Assembly (NCBI RefSeq): GCF_007989825.1
Contig: NZ_BJUA01000010.1
Coordinates: 111,642-175,641, forward strand
DNA length: 64,000 bases
DNA from: Cellulomonas persica
GTDB lineage: Bacteria > Actinomycetota > Actinomycetes > Actinomycetales > Cellulomonadaceae
Direction: 5' to 3'
The position numbers and the translations under genes were made by a program. Every line of letters starts with the position of its first letter. Position 1 is the first letter of the stretch. The notes under the pieces are model-generated. The model made no database searches and was not told where the DNA came from. It worked only from the letters and a program-made list of their open reading frames with translations. Of this stretch, positions 37,953 through 48,701 are shown piece by piece.

Positions 37953-37958
37953 TAGGCT
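37953..37958 (+). promoter_or_regulatory. Candidate -10 box TAGGCT for the GntR gene
   Basis: TAGGCT is 8 nt before the second of two in-frame ATGs (37967) and only 2 nt before the first (37961), favouring the second as the leaderless start. Confidence 0.45.
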
Positions 37959-37966
37959 CCATGTCC

Positions 37967-38689
37967 ATGAGCACGGGTCCGCGTCCTGACGTGGCCGACG
38001 CGACGAACGCGCCGACGGACGGTCGGTCGCTGCGCGAGGTGGTCTACCACCGGCTGCGCGACGAGATCCTCAACGGGCGGATCAGCCCGCGTGAACGGCT
38101 CACCGAGCCGAAGCTCGGCAAGACCTTCGACGTCTCCCGCACGCCCGTGCGCGAGGCCCTGTCCCGGCTGCTGTCCGACGGGCTGATCGAGCGCACCGAC
38201 TTCGGGTATGCCGTCGTCGTGCCGTCGCTCGAGGACCTGCGCAACCTGTACGAGCTGCGGATCACGCTCGAGCTGCGCGGCATCCAGCGGGCGATCGAGA
38301 ACCCGTCCGTGCAGCACGACGAGGCCGCGCTGCGCTCCGAGCTCGAGTTCTGGGTCGGGCTGCGCGCCGCGCCGCCCGACCCGGACCCGTCGTTCGTGCT
38401 GCTCGACGAGCGCTACCACCAGGTGCTGTCGGCCTCGTCGGGCAACGCGCAGCTCACCGAGGCGCTCGTGACCGTGAACCAGAAGATCCGCGCGGTGCGC
38501 ATGCACGACTTCGTCGAGACGTCGCGCATCGCGACGACGATCGACGAGCACGTCGAGATCATCGAGCTGGTCCTGGCCCGGCGGCTGCCCGAGGCGCTGA
38601 CGGCGCTGCACCAGCACGTGGGCGAGTCGCTGGAAGTGGTCATGGAACGCGCGACGAGCGCCATGACCCGCATGGCCCTGGCGGGCTGA
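37967..38689 (+). CDS. GntR-family regulator with FCD domain
   Basis: 240 residues. N-terminal winged helix (about 20-85), with VVYHRLRDEILNGRISPRERL and TFDVSRTPVREALSRL, then the all-helical FCD effector domain (about 92-230), including Asp/His residues able to bind a metal or acid ligand (ERYHQVL, DEHVEIIELVL, LHQHVGESL). FCD regulators commonly bind short TG..A palindromes with a GTATAC-type centre, such as the TGTATAC sites found upstream of urtA and of the carboxylase on either side of this gene. It is therefore the probable regulator of urea uptake and breakdown; repressor or activator is undetermined. ATG at 37961 is the alternative start. Confidence 0.9.
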   Translation: MSTGPRPDVADATNAPTDGRSLREVVYHRLRDEILNGRISPRERLTEPKLGKTFDVSRTPVREALSRLLSDGLIERTDFGYAVVVPSLEDLRNLYELRITLELRGIQRAIENPSVQHDEAALRSELEFWVGLRAAPPDPDPSFVLLDERYHQVLSASSGNAQLTEALVTVNQKIRAVRMHDFVETSRIATTIDEHVEIIELVLARRLPEALTALHQHVGESLEVVMERATSAMTRMALAG

Positions 38690-38739
38690 CCCCCACTCCC
38701 TGCGCACGACCCAGGCCCTCGCCCACCTCGCCGCGCGAG

Positions 38740-38799
38740 GTCGTCAGCAACTCGGTGCGTCGTCAGTTGTCGCTGACGACCGACCCGTTTGCTGACGAT
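38740..38799. repeat. Nested inverted repeats of GTCGTCAG downstream of gntR
   Basis: Outer arms GTCGTCAGCAA (38740-38750) and TTGCTGACGAT (38789-38799), with inner arms GTCGTCAG (38759-38766) and CTGACGAC (38773-38780). May be a terminator for gntR or a protein-binding array. No gene in 38690-38979. Confidence 0.55.
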
Positions 38800-38898
38800 T
38801 CCGCCGAGGAGCGGCGGGCTCGCTGTGAGCCGGGGCGGGTCGGGGCGGGTCGGGGTGGGCTCGGGGTGTAACGCGGCGTTCATCTCGGTGGGTCCGGG

Positions 38899-38921
38899 CC
38901 GAAACATCCGCTTCGTACCGT
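38899..38921 (+). promoter_or_regulatory. Urea carboxylase promoter core: CCGAAACATCCG - N5 - TACCGT
   Basis: Same 12-mer (one change) and same 5-nt spacing to the -10 as in the urt promoter at 32797. -10 TACCGT is at 38916-38921. Confidence 0.6.
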
Positions 38922-38933
38922 TCGGGATACGGG

Positions 38934-38946
38934 GGTGTATACGCCC
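38934..38946 (+). promoter_or_regulatory. Palindromic operator GGGTGTATACGCC upstream of urea carboxylase
   Basis: Centred on TGTATACG (38936-38943) within a near-perfect GGGG...CCCC palindrome, just downstream of the predicted transcription start, as in urtA. Probable site for the GntR regulator. Confidence 0.6.
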
Positions 38947-38979
38947 CGGACCTGCAACGGGAGCGACGGGAGGGGCACC

Positions 38980-41900
38980 GTGGGGCGCACGCTGCTCGTC
39001 GCGAACCGGGGAGAGGTCGCGGTGCGCATCCTGCGGACCGCCCGACGGCTGGGCTGGCGGACCGTCGCGCTGTGCACCGTCGACGACGTCGCAGCACCGC
39101 ACGTGCGTCTCGCGGACGACGTCGCGCACCTCGGCCCGGACCCGCGCGCCTACCTCGACGCCGGCCTCGTCCTCGCCGCCGCGCGGCGCTCCGGCGCGAC
39201 AGCGGTGCACCCCGGCTACGGGTTCCTGTCCGAGGACGCGGCGTTCGTCGCGTGCGTCGAGGCGGCCGGGCTCACGTTCGTCGGACCGACGACGGCGCAG
39301 GTCGCGACCTTCGGGGACAAGCTCCGGGCACGGCACGCGGCGCGCGCGGCCGGCGTCCCGCTGCTCGCGGCGTCGGACGCGCTGACGGACCTCGACGAGG
39401 CCATCGCCGCCGCCGACCGGATCGGCTACCCCGTCATGGTCAAGGCCGTCGCGGGCGGCGGCGGGCTGGGGCTGCGACGGTGCACGACGCCCATCGAGCT
39501 CATCGCGGCGGTGCAGGACGTGCGCCGCGTGGGCAGCGAGCAGTTCGGCAACCCGGCCCTCTACGTCGAGCGGCTCGTGCGCCGCGCGCGGCACGTCGAG
39601 GTCCAGGCGTTCGGCGACGGGCGTGGTCGGGTCGTCACGCTCGGGGACCGCGACTGCTCGGTGCAGCGCCGGCACCAGAAGGTGGTCGAGGAGGCGCCCG
39701 CACCCGGCCTCGACGACGGCCTGCGCGCGCGGCTCGTCGGCTGGGCGCGCGATCTGCTCGCCGCGCAGGCGTACCGCAGCGCCGGGACGGTGGAGTTCGT
39801 CGTCGACCTCGACCGTGGTGACGCCGCGCTGCTCGAGGTCAACGCGCGCCTGCAGGTCGAGCACACCGTGACCGAGGAGGTCACGGGCGTCGACCTGGTC
39901 GAGTGGATGCTGCGGCTGGCCGACGGGCAGGACGTGCTCGCGGGCGTGCCCGACGACCTGCCGACGAGCGGGCACGCGATCCAGGCGCGCGTGTACGCCG
40001 AGGACCCGCGGCGCGGTGGGCTGCCCAGCACGGGCACGCTCACGCACGTGACGCTGCCGCCCGTGCGCGTCGACGGCTGGGTCGAACCCGGCCAGCACGT
40101 CACGCCGTTCTTCGACCCCCTGCTCGCGAAGGTCGTCGTGCACGGACGCGACCGCGCGCACGCGCTCGCCGAGGCGCGCGACGTGCTCGCGGCGACGCGC
40201 ATCGAGGGGGTCGCGACGAACCTGCCGCAGCTGCGCGCCGCGCTGGCCGACGAGCGCGTGCGTACGGGCGCGCTCGACACGGACCTGCTCGCGGACGTCC
40301 ACGACGACGAGCCGTGGGTCGAGGTGCTGCGCGGCGGCGACATGACGACCGTGCAGGACTGGCCGGGCCGGCGCGGGCTGTGGGAGGTCGGGGTGCCGCC
40401 GTCCGGGCCGATGGACGACCTGTCGTTCCGGCTCGGCAACCGTGCGGTCGGCAACGACGAGGGCGCGCCCGGGCTCGAGTGCACGTTCACCGGCCCGCGG
40501 CTGCGGTTCAGTCACGACGCGACGGTGTGCGTGACCGGTGCACCGGCGGTGGTGACGCTCGACGGCCGGCCGATCCGGCAGTGGGAGCCGGTGCGCGTAC
40601 CCGCCGGGTCGGTGCTCGACGTGGGTGCGCCCGAGCACGCGGGGCTGCGCACGTACGTGCTGCTGCGCGGCGGCCTCGACGTGCCGACGTACCTGGGCTC
40701 GGCCGCCACGTTCACGCTCGGCGGTTTCGGCGGCTACGCGGGCCGTGCGCTCGCGGCGGGCGACGTGCTGGTCCCGGCCGACGCGCGTGCGGCCGACTCG
40801 CCTGCGGCCGGCGGCGGCGCGGTGCGGCCGGACCTCGGGATGCCCGCGGCCGTGCCCGTCGAGCTGCGACCGCGGTTCACGCGCACGTGGCGGATCGCCG
40901 TGCAGGAAGGCCCGCACCCCGCGCCGGACTTCCTCACGCGCGAGGACATGACGACGCTGCTCGGCGCGACGTGGCACGTGCAGGCGCACGCGAACCGCAC
41001 GGGCGTGCGGCTGTCCGGGCCGCGCCTGCGCTGGGCACGCCCGGACGGCGGCGAGGCGGGCCTGCACCCCTCCAACGTGCACGACACCCCGTACTCGGTG
41101 GGTGCGCTCAACATCAGTGGTGACACCCCGATCCTGCTCGGCCCCGACGGGCCGTCGCTGGGCGGCTTCGCGTGCCCGGTCACGGTCGTGTCCGGGCACC
41201 GCTGGAAGCTCGGCCAGATCCGTCCCGGCGACACGGTCCGCCTCGACCCCGTCCCGACGCGCACCGCCGAGCGCCTGCGCACCGACGACCGCCTGCGCGG
41301 CGCAGCCTCCCTGCCGCCCGGCCTGGTGACCGGCACCGACGGCGACGACGGCGTGCTCGCGGTGGTCCCGGGCGACGCGAACGACGCGCTGGGCCGCCCG
41401 CGCGTGCGCTACCTGCGCGGCGGCGACGACCACGTGCTCGTCGAGTACGGTCCGCCGGTGCTCGACCTCGGCCTGCGGGTGCGGGTCCACGCGCTCGCGG
41501 AGGCGCTGCGCGGCCGGGTCCGCGACGGGCTCGTCGGCGTGGTCGACGTGACGCCCGGCGTGCGCAGCCTGCACGTGCACGTCGACCCGGCGGCGCTCCC
41601 GGTACGCACGCTCGTCGGGGTGCTCGTCGAGCTCGAGCACACGCTGCCGCACACCGACGACCTCGTCGTGGCGTCCCGGCGCGTGCACCTGCCGCTGTCG
41701 TTCGACGACCCGGTGGTCTCCGCCGCCGTCGAGCGGTACGTCGCGGGCGTGCGTCCGCACGCGCCGTGGCTGCCGTCGAACGCCGAGTTCGTGCGTCGGG
41801 TCAACGGGCTGGACGCGGTCGACGACGTGCTCGCGACCATGACCGCCGCGGAGTACCTGGTGCTCGGGCTCGGCGACGTGTACCTGGGTGCGCCGCTTGC

Positions 41901-42633
41901 GGTCCCGTTGGACCCCCGGCACCGGCTGCAGACGACGAAGTACAACCCGGCGCGCACGTGGACCGCCGAGGGCACGGTCGGGCTGGGCGGGCAGTACCTG
42001 TGCGTGTACGGGATGGACTCGCCGGGCGGGTACCAGATCGTCGGGCGGACCGTGCCGGTGTGGTCGACGTTCGCGCAGCACGGGTCGTTCGAGCCGGGCG
42101 TGCCGTGGCTGCTGCGGTGCTTCGACCGGATCGTCTGGCACCCGGTCACGCCCGACGAGCTGCTGGACCGGCGCGCCGAGCTCGCCGCCGGGCGGCGCAC
42201 GCTCGACATCGAGGACGGCTGGTTCTCCGCCCGCGAGCACCGCGAGCGCCTCGAGGCGGACGCCGACGAGATCGCGCGCGTCACCGCTCGTCGGGCCGCG
42301 TCGTTCGCGGCGGAACGGGACCGGTGGGCGCTCGCGGGTGAGCTCGACGCGCCCGACGAGGCCGCGACGGCACCGCCGGTCAGCGCCCCACGCCGCCGCG
42401 CGCCCGAGGGCTGCGTGCTCGTCGAGGCGCCGATGGTCGGCTCGGTGTGGCGCATCGACGCGCGCGTCGGCGAACGCGTGCGAGCAGGGGAACGGCTGGT
42501 CGCGCTCGAGGCCATGAAGCTCGAGCTCGCCGTGCCCGTGCCCGTCGACGGGCGCCTCGTCGAGGTGCTCGTCGAACCGGGTCAGCAGGTCGCGCCCGGT
42601 GAGGCGCTCGCCGTCGTGGCGGTGGGCGCATGA
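38980..42633 (+). CDS. Urea carboxylase (biotin-dependent)
   Basis: 1217 residues, the usual length. Domains in order: biotin carboxylase (1-450; [24 protein letters not shown] for [23 protein letters not shown]), the AHS2/KipA-like carboxyltransferase half (about 445-760; [22 protein letters not shown] is its start), the AHS1/KipI-like half (about 800-1050), and a C-terminal biotinyl domain with Lys1180 in LEAMKLELA. It carboxylates urea to allophanate using ATP and bicarbonate. No allophanate hydrolase is next to it, which is odd; a guanidine-type substrate cannot be excluded. GTG at 38980 follows GGGAGGGG. Its own regulated promoter lies upstream, and the urease genes follow after 79 nt. 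Confidence 0.9.
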   Translation: MGRTLLVANRGEVAVRILRTARRLGWRTVALCTVDDVAAPHVRLADDVAHLGPDPRAYLDAGLVLAAARRSGATAVHPGYGFLSEDAAFVACVEAAGLTFVGPTTAQVATFGDKLRARHAARAAGVPLLAASDALTDLDEAIAAADRIGYPVMVKAVAGGGGLGLRRCTTPIELIAAVQDVRRVGSEQFGNPALYVERLVRRARHVEVQAFGDGRGRVVTLGDRDCSVQRRHQKVVEEAPAPGLDDGLRARLVGWARDLLAAQAYRSAGTVEFVVDLDRGDAALLEVNARLQVEHTVTEEVTGVDLVEWMLRLADGQDVLAGVPDDLPTSGHAIQARVYAEDPRRGGLPSTGTLTHVTLPPVRVDGWVEPGQHVTPFFDPLLAKVVVHGRDRAHALAEARDVLAATRIEGVATNLPQLRAALADERVRTGALDTDLLADVHDDEPWVEVLRGGDMTTVQDWPGRRGLWEVGVPPSGPMDDLSFRLGNRAVGNDEGAPGLECTFTGPRLRFSHDATVCVTGAPAVVTLDGRPIRQWEPVRVPAGSVLDVGAPEHAGLRTYVLLRGGLDVPTYLGSAATFTLGGFGGYAGRALAAGDVLVPADARAADSPAAGGGAVRPDLGMPAAVPVELRPRFTRTWRIAVQEGPHPAPDFLTREDMTTLLGATWHVQAHANRTGVRLSGPRLRWARPDGGEAGLHPSNVHDTPYSVGALNISGDTPILLGPDGPSLGGFACPVTVVSGHRWKLGQIRPGDTVRLDPVPTRTAERLRTDDRLRGAASLPPGLVTGTDGDDGVLAVVPGDANDALGRPRVRYLRGGDDHVLVEYGPPVLDLGLRVRVHALAEALRGRVRDGLVGVVDVTPGVRSLHVHVDPAALPVRTLVGVLVELEHTLPHTDDLVVASRRVHLPLSFDDPVVSAAVERYVAGVRPHAPWLPSNAEFVRRVNGLDAVDDVLATMTAAEYLVLGLGDVYLGAPLAVPLDPRHRLQTTKYNPARTWTAEGTVGLGGQYLCVYGMDSPGGYQIVGRTVPVWSTFAQHGSFEPGVPWLLRCFDRIVWHPVTPDELLDRRAELAAGRRTLDIEDGWFSAREHRERLEADADEIARVTARRAASFAAERDRWALAGELDAPDEAATAPPVSAPRRRAPEGCVLVEAPMVGSVWRIDARVGERVRAGERLVALEAMKLELAVPVPVDGRLVEVLVEPGQQVAPGEALAVVAVGA

Positions 42634-42712
42634 CGCCACTGTCACCGACGCCGCGGGTAGCGACGCCGCAGACCCCGCCGCCGCCGGTACCGAGGACGAC
42701 CAAGGAGAGCCC

Positions 42713-43015
42713 GTGCACCTGACGCCAGGCGACACCGAGAAGCTGCTGCTCGCCGTGGCGGGCATCGTCGCGCGCGACCGGCTCGCGCGCGGCGTGCGGC
42801 TCAACTACCCGGAGACCGTCGCGCTGCTGACCACGTGGGTCCTGGAGCGCGCCCGCGAGGGGCGGTCGGTCGCGGACCTCATGGTCGAGGGACGCAGCGT
42901 GCTGGGCCGCGACGACGTCATGGACGGGGTCGCGGACATGCTGCCCGACGTGCAGGTCGAGGCCACCTTCCCCGACGGGCGCAAGCTCGTCACCATCCAC
43001 GAGCCGATCGCCTGA
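42713..43015 (+). CDS. ureA: Urease gamma subunit
   Basis: 100 residues, exactly the family size: [60 protein letters not shown] and [18 protein letters not shown]. Small structural subunit of the nickel urease. The GTG at 42713 has AAGGAGAG 6 nt upstream. The frame continues back to 42599 into the carboxylase gene, but that part is not UreA-like. Confidence 0.96.
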   Translation: MHLTPGDTEKLLLAVAGIVARDRLARGVRLNYPETVALLTTWVLERAREGRSVADLMVEGRSVLGRDDVMDGVADMLPDVQVEATFPDGRKLVTIHEPIA

Positions 43016-43028
43016 GGGGGCAGCCGAC

Positions 43029-43463
43029 ATGGCAGGCACGACGACGAGCGGGCCGGGCGCGATCCGGCTCGCCCCGGGCCGTGAGGACGAGCCCGTGGTC
43101 CTCAACGCCGACCGCGCGCCGCACGAGCGGATCACGCTCGTCGTCACGAACACGGGCGACCGGCCCGTGCAGGTGGGTTCGCACGTGCACCTGCCCGATG
43201 CGAACACGGCCCTGGCATTCGACCGGGACGCCGCGCACGGCTTCCGGCTCGACGTGCCCTCGGGGACGTCGCGCAGGTTCGAGCCGGGCGCCTCGGCGGT
43301 GGTCGCGGCGGTGACGCTGCGCGGCGCGCGGCGGGTACCGGGCATCCAGCGCGACAAGGCGGACGGCGGCGCGCTGGGCGCGGTCGGCGAGCCGACGTCC
43401 TCGTCGGACGCGGGTGCGGCGGCTGCCTCGTCGGACGCGGTCTTGTCGGGGACGGGGGACTGA
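43029..43463 (+). CDS. ureB: Urease beta subunit
   Basis: 144 residues. Core of about 105 residues with [70 protein letters not shown] and [10 protein letters not shown], as in all UreB proteins. The last 35-40 residues are an Ala/Ser/Asp-rich low-complexity tail not needed by the family. ATG with GAGGGGG upstream. ureC starts 4 nt after its stop. Confidence 0.95.
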   Translation: MAGTTTSGPGAIRLAPGREDEPVVLNADRAPHERITLVVTNTGDRPVQVGSHVHLPDANTALAFDRDAAHGFRLDVPSGTSRRFEPGASAVVAAVTLRGARRVPGIQRDKADGGALGAVGEPTSSSDAGAAAASSDAVLSGTGD

Positions 43464-43466
43464 GGC

Positions 43467-45170
<1,704 letters not shown>

Positions 45171-45181
45171 GAGGACCCGCC

Positions 45182-45940
45182 GTGACCGCCGTGCACCCGC
45201 CGACGAGCGTGCTGTTCGCGCTGCTCGCGGACGCGCGCCTGCCCACGGGCGGGCACACGCAGTCCGCGGGGCTCGAGCCAGCGCTGCTCGCGGGGCTGGC
45301 CGTCGCGGACGTGCCCGGGTACATCGGTGGGCGGCTCGCGACCGTCACCCGGACCGAGGCGGCCGTCGCGGTCGTCGCGCGGCACGTGGTGCTGGGGGAT
45401 CCCGACGAGCGCGTGGCCGGGCTGCGGGCCGTCTGGCAGGCGTGGGCCGCGCGCACCCCGGCGCCCGCGCTGCGCGAGACCTCGCAGCGGCTCGGCCGCG
45501 GCTACCTGCGGCTCGCGCACCGGCTGTGGGGCGCGCACCCCGCGGTGGTCGCGCTCGACGCAGCCGTCGTCGCCGAACGCACGCGCCCGTCCGCCGAGCG
45601 CCCGGCCGGCCCGGTGGGCCGCAGCGACCGCGGGCAGCCGCCGCGTCCGCTCGTCCTGGGTGTCGTCGGGGCGTGCGTCGGGCTCGACGCGCGGCAGGTC
45701 GCCCAGCTCGTCGGGTACGACGACGTGCAGACCATCGCCTCCGCGACGCTCAAGCTCGCGCCGGTGGACCCGGCCGACGCGACCGGCTGGGTCGTCGCCG
45801 CCGCGCCGACCGTCGAGGCCATGGCCGCGCGCGTCGCGCACCTGACCGACCCCGACGACATCCCCGCATCCGGTGCGCCGCTCCTCGAGGAGTGGGCGCA
45901 GCAGCACGTCCGCCGCACAGAGAGGCTCTTCAGTGCCTGA
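45182..45940 (+). CDS. ureF: Urease accessory protein UreF
   Basis: 252 residues, all-helical. Recruited with UreD and UreG to deliver nickel; UreF acts as the GTPase checkpoint. Family features are [28 protein letters not shown] near the start, [35 protein letters not shown] and a C-terminal Arg-rich end. An Arg/Pro-rich loop at about 140-157 is an insertion. GTG 11 nt after ureC; the end overlaps ureG by 8 bases. Confidence 0.92.
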   Translation: MTAVHPPTSVLFALLADARLPTGGHTQSAGLEPALLAGLAVADVPGYIGGRLATVTRTEAAVAVVARHVVLGDPDERVAGLRAVWQAWAARTPAPALRETSQRLGRGYLRLAHRLWGAHPAVVALDAAVVAERTRPSAERPAGPVGRSDRGQPPRPLVLGVVGACVGLDARQVAQLVGYDDVQTIASATLKLAPVDPADATGWVVAAAPTVEAMAARVAHLTDPDDIPASGAPLLEEWAQQHVRRTERLFSA

Positions 45941-46772
45941 CCACACGCACGACCACCAGCCCGCCCCCGCTCCGGGGCAGCCGCACGACCACGCCCACGA
46001 CCACGCGCACGCCCACGCGCATGCGCACGACGACGCGGTTGCGCAGGCGCGCGGCCACATCGCCGCGCCGACGCGGTCGCTGCGCCTCGGTGTCGCGGGA
46101 CCGGTCGGGACGGGGAAGAGCTCGCTCATCGCGCTCGTGTGCCGCGAGCTGTCCGGCGAGCTCGCGCTCGGCGTCATCACCAACGACATCTACACCGACG
46201 AGGACGCGCGCTTCCTGCGCTCCGCGGGCGTGCTCGACCCCGAGCGCATCCGCGCGGTGGAGACCGGCGCGTGCCCGCACACCGCGATCCGCGACGACGT
46301 GACCGCCAACCTTCTGGCGGTCGAGGACCTCGAGGAGGACTTCGCGCCGCTCGACGTCGTCCTGGTCGAGTCCGGCGGCGACAACCTCACGGCGACGTTC
46401 TCCCCGGCGCTGGTCGACGCGCAGATCTTCGTGCTCGACGTCGCCGGGGGAGGCGACGTGGCGCGCAAGGGCGGGCCGGGGATCGGGCGCGCCGACCTGC
46501 TCGTCGTCAACAAGACGGACCTCGCCCCGTACGTGGGCGTCGACGTGCCGCAGATGGTGGCCGACGCGACCACCGCCCGCGACGGCCGCCCCGTGCTCGC
46601 GCTGTCCCGGCACGACGCGGCGTCGGTCGAGGCGCTCAAGGACTGGGTGCGCGTGATGCTCGCCGCCCACCGCGCCGGCGCGCACGTGCCGCAGGACCCC
46701 GGCCCCATGGCCCCCCACTTCCACGCCGACGAGGACCACCCCGCCGGCGGCATCCTCCACAGCCACGCCTGA
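45933..46772 (+). CDS. ureG: Urease accessory GTPase UreG with His-rich N-terminus
   Basis: 279 residues. SIMIBI GTPase that delivers nickel. P-loop GPVGTGKSS at about 55-63, [34 protein letters not shown] (the Cys-Pro-His metal motif), [14 protein letters not shown] and [12 protein letters not shown]. The first 45 residues contain about a dozen His in His-Asp/Ala-His repeats, and [18 protein letters not shown] ends the protein, giving a nickel-storage capacity that may stand in for the absent UreE. GTG overlaps ureF. Confidence 0.95.
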   Translation: MPDHTHDHQPAPAPGQPHDHAHDHAHAHAHAHDDAVAQARGHIAAPTRSLRLGVAGPVGTGKSSLIALVCRELSGELALGVITNDIYTDEDARFLRSAGVLDPERIRAVETGACPHTAIRDDVTANLLAVEDLEEDFAPLDVVLVESGGDNLTATFSPALVDAQIFVLDVAGGGDVARKGGPGIGRADLLVVNKTDLAPYVGVDVPQMVADATTARDGRPVLALSRHDAASVEALKDWVRVMLAAHRAGAHVPQDPGPMAPHFHADEDHPAGGILHSHA

Positions 46773-46774
46773 CC

Positions 46775-46960
46775 ATGCCCACCCGCCCCACCGCTCCCGC
46801 GCCTGCTGCCCGCAGCGCGCCCCCCGCCGAGGCCGCCCGCCTCGCCGCTTCGTCGGCCGTGCGAGGCGGTTCGTCGGCCGTGCGTCGGGTCGTCGCTTCG
46901 CGACGACGAAGCGCTGCCGGAGCGACGAACCGGCGCAGGCGTGCGGTGGTGGCGGGGTGA
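46775..46960 (+). CDS. Small Ala/Arg-rich ORF between ureG and ureD (doubtful)
   Basis: 61 residues, Ala/Pro-rich then Arg-rich, without known domain. Its ATG begins 3 nt after the ureG stop and its TGA overlaps the ureD GTG (GTGA), so it could serve to couple translation across the gap. It contains a 15-bp direct repeat (46849-46863 and 46870-46884) and has no clear ribosome site. Composition is what random GC-rich DNA would give, so it may not be a real gene. Confidence 0.25.
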   Translation: MPTRPTAPAPAARSAPPAEAARLAASSAVRGGSSAVRRVVASRRRSAAGATNRRRRAVVAG

Positions 46961-47769
46961 GGACGGTCGTCGAGGTCGCGCGGGCCGGTCGCCGGGTGCG
47001 GTGCGTGCTGCGCGCCGGGCACCTGGCGCCGCGCGTGCTCGAGCAGTCCGGCGACCGGGTGCGCATCGCGCTCGTCGCGACCGGCGCGCTGCTGCTCGGC
47101 GGCGACCACGTGCGCGTCGAGGTGCGCGTGGGCGACGGCGTGGCGGTCGAGCTCGTCGAGACGTCGGGCACCGTGGCGTACCACGGGCGCGGTCTGGCCT
47201 CGTCGTGGAGCGCGGACGTGCGCGTCGGGCGTGGTGCGTCGCTCCTGTGGGACGCGCTGCCGTTCGTCGTCTCGGACGGCGCGGACGTCACACGCACGAC
47301 GAGCCTGCACGTGCACGACGAGGGTGCGGCGCTGCTGCGCGAGACGCTCGTGCTCGGGCGCGACGGTCAGCGCGGCGGGCTGCTGCGGTCCGCGACCCGG
47401 GCGGTCGTCTCCGGTCGTGACCTGCTCGTCGAGGAGCTCGACCTCACGGGCGGGCACGCCGTCCCCGGCGTGCTGGGCGATGCGCGCGTCGTGGACTCGG
47501 TCCTGCTCGCAGGGGCCCGCCCTCCTGCCGCCGACGAGCCGCGCGGCGTCGTCGTGCTCGACCTGCACGGCCCGGGCGCGCTGGCCCGCGCGGTCGGCAC
47601 CGCCGCCCACGTCGCGGACGCGGGCGCGCTCGTCGACACCTGGCGCCCCGTGCTGCGCGCCCGCCCCGCGACTCCCGAACCCGACGACCACCCCTGTGAC
47701 CCCGACCAGCCCACCGGCACGACCGGCGACGACGACAGGAGCACGCCATGCATGTCCCCGACCACGTGA
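46957..47769 (+). CDS. ureD: Urease accessory protein UreD (UreH)
   Basis: 270 residues. Scaffold protein that joins UreF and UreG to the apo-urease. The beta-rich UreD family is recognisable from ALLLGGDHVRVEVRVGDGVAVELVETSGTVAY, ADVRVGRGASLLWDALPFVVSDGADV and LLRETLVLGRDGQRGG. The C-terminal 35 residues are Asp/Pro/Thr-rich. It is last in the urease set (ureABCFGD, the usual actinobacterial order). GTG start overlaps the small ORF, and the end overlaps the nickel-permease gene by 22 bases. Confidence 0.9.
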   Translation: MRTVVEVARAGRRVRCVLRAGHLAPRVLEQSGDRVRIALVATGALLLGGDHVRVEVRVGDGVAVELVETSGTVAYHGRGLASSWSADVRVGRGASLLWDALPFVVSDGADVTRTTSLHVHDEGAALLRETLVLGRDGQRGGLLRSATRAVVSGRDLLVEELDLTGGHAVPGVLGDARVVDSVLLAGARPPAADEPRGVVVLDLHGPGALARAVGTAAHVADAGALVDTWRPVLRARPATPEPDDHPCDPDQPTGTTGDDDRSTPCMSPTT

Positions 47770-48701
47770 TCGACCCCGGCACGAGCATCGCGACCGCCAT
47801 GGTCGCGGGTGCCGTGCTCACCCACGCCGTCCGCCGCGTCCGCGCCGACGCCACGCGCGAGCAGGTCGCGCTGACCGCCGTCGCGTCGGGGTTCGTGTTC
47901 GCGGCGCAGATGGTGAACTACCCGGTCGCGCCCGGCACGAGCGGGCATCTCATCGGCGCGGCGCTCGCGGCGGCGCTCGTCGGGCCGTGGCTCGGGGCGC
48001 TCGCGGTGACCGCCGTGCTCGTCGTGCAGGCCGTGCTGTTCGCCGACGGCGGCATCACCGCGCTCGGCGTGAACGCGCTGCTCATGGCGGGCGTCGGGAC
48101 GCTCGTCGGCTGGTCAGTGCAGCGCCTCGTCGCGCGGCTCGCCGCGCGCGTGCCGGACGTCGGGCGTGTCGCTCTCGCCGCGGCGGGCGGGGCGCTCGCG
48201 TCGGTCCCGGCCGCGGCGCTCGCGTTCGTCGGCCTGTACGCCGTGGGCGGCACGGCCGACGTCGGGATCGGCGCCGTGACCGCCGCGATGCTCGGCGTCC
48301 ACGCCGCGATCGGACTCGGCGAGGCGCTGGTCACGGGCGTGGTGGTCGCAGCCGTCGCCGGGCTCGCCCCGGGGCTCGTCGCCCTCGACGCCCGCCCGCG
48401 TGCGCGCACGGCCGTGCGCCGCGGTGTGCTCGCGCTGGGCGTCGCGTCCGTCGTCACCGCCGGGGGCCTGTCCGCGCTGGCGGTCGGGACGCCGGACGGC
48501 CTGGAATGGGCGGCGCAGCGCGTCGGCTTCGTCGACTCGTTCGGTGCCGCGCTCGTCGAGACCCCGCTCGCCGACTACGGCGCGGTCACCGGTGTCCCCG
48601 GCGGTGTGGCGGGCCTCGCGGGCGTCGTCGCGGTCGCGGTCCTCGTCGCGCTCGGCCTGCGCCGCGCCTCGACCGTCCCCCGGGGCGGTCCGGTGAGCTA
48701 G
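47748..48701 (+). CDS. CbiM/NikM-type ECF nickel/cobalt transport S-component
   Basis: 317 residues with about seven membrane helices. MHVPDH at the N-terminus supplies the amino-terminal and His2 metal ligands, and AQMVNYPVAPGTSGHLIG and ADGGITALGVNALLMAG match the NikM/CbiM metal site and helices. The C-terminal third has GTPDGLEWAAQRVGF with a last helix, the NikN/CbiN-like part fused on. Nickel is the likely substrate given the urease genes. No ECF ATPase or T component is in the window, so they must be encoded elsewhere. ATG overlaps ureD by 22 bases; stop shares CTAG with ldh. Confidence 0.85.
   Translation: MHVPDHVIDPGTSIATAMVAGAVLTHAVRRVRADATREQVALTAVASGFVFAAQMVNYPVAPGTSGHLIGAALAAALVGPWLGALAVTAVLVVQAVLFADGGITALGVNALLMAGVGTLVGWSVQRLVARLAARVPDVGRVALAAAGGALASVPAAALAFVGLYAVGGTADVGIGAVTAAMLGVHAAIGLGEALVTGVVVAAVAGLAPGLVALDARPRARTAVRRGVLALGVASVVTAGGLSALAVGTPDGLEWAAQRVGFVDSFGAALVETPLADYGAVTGVPGGVAGLAGVVAVAVLVALGLRRASTVPRGGPVS

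Noticed and set aside
38690..38979. Guanidine (ykkC-type) riboswitch before the urea carboxylase
   Set aside because: The conserved guanidine-aptamer sequences are not seen. The region is explained by inverted repeats, a promoter and the TGTATAC palindrome.
38413..42804. A 1463-codon minus-strand open frame opposite urea carboxylase
   Set aside because: It is Arg/His/Val-rich with no domain, and lies antisense to a gene with full domain support. Long antisense frames are expected in GC-rich codon-biased DNA.
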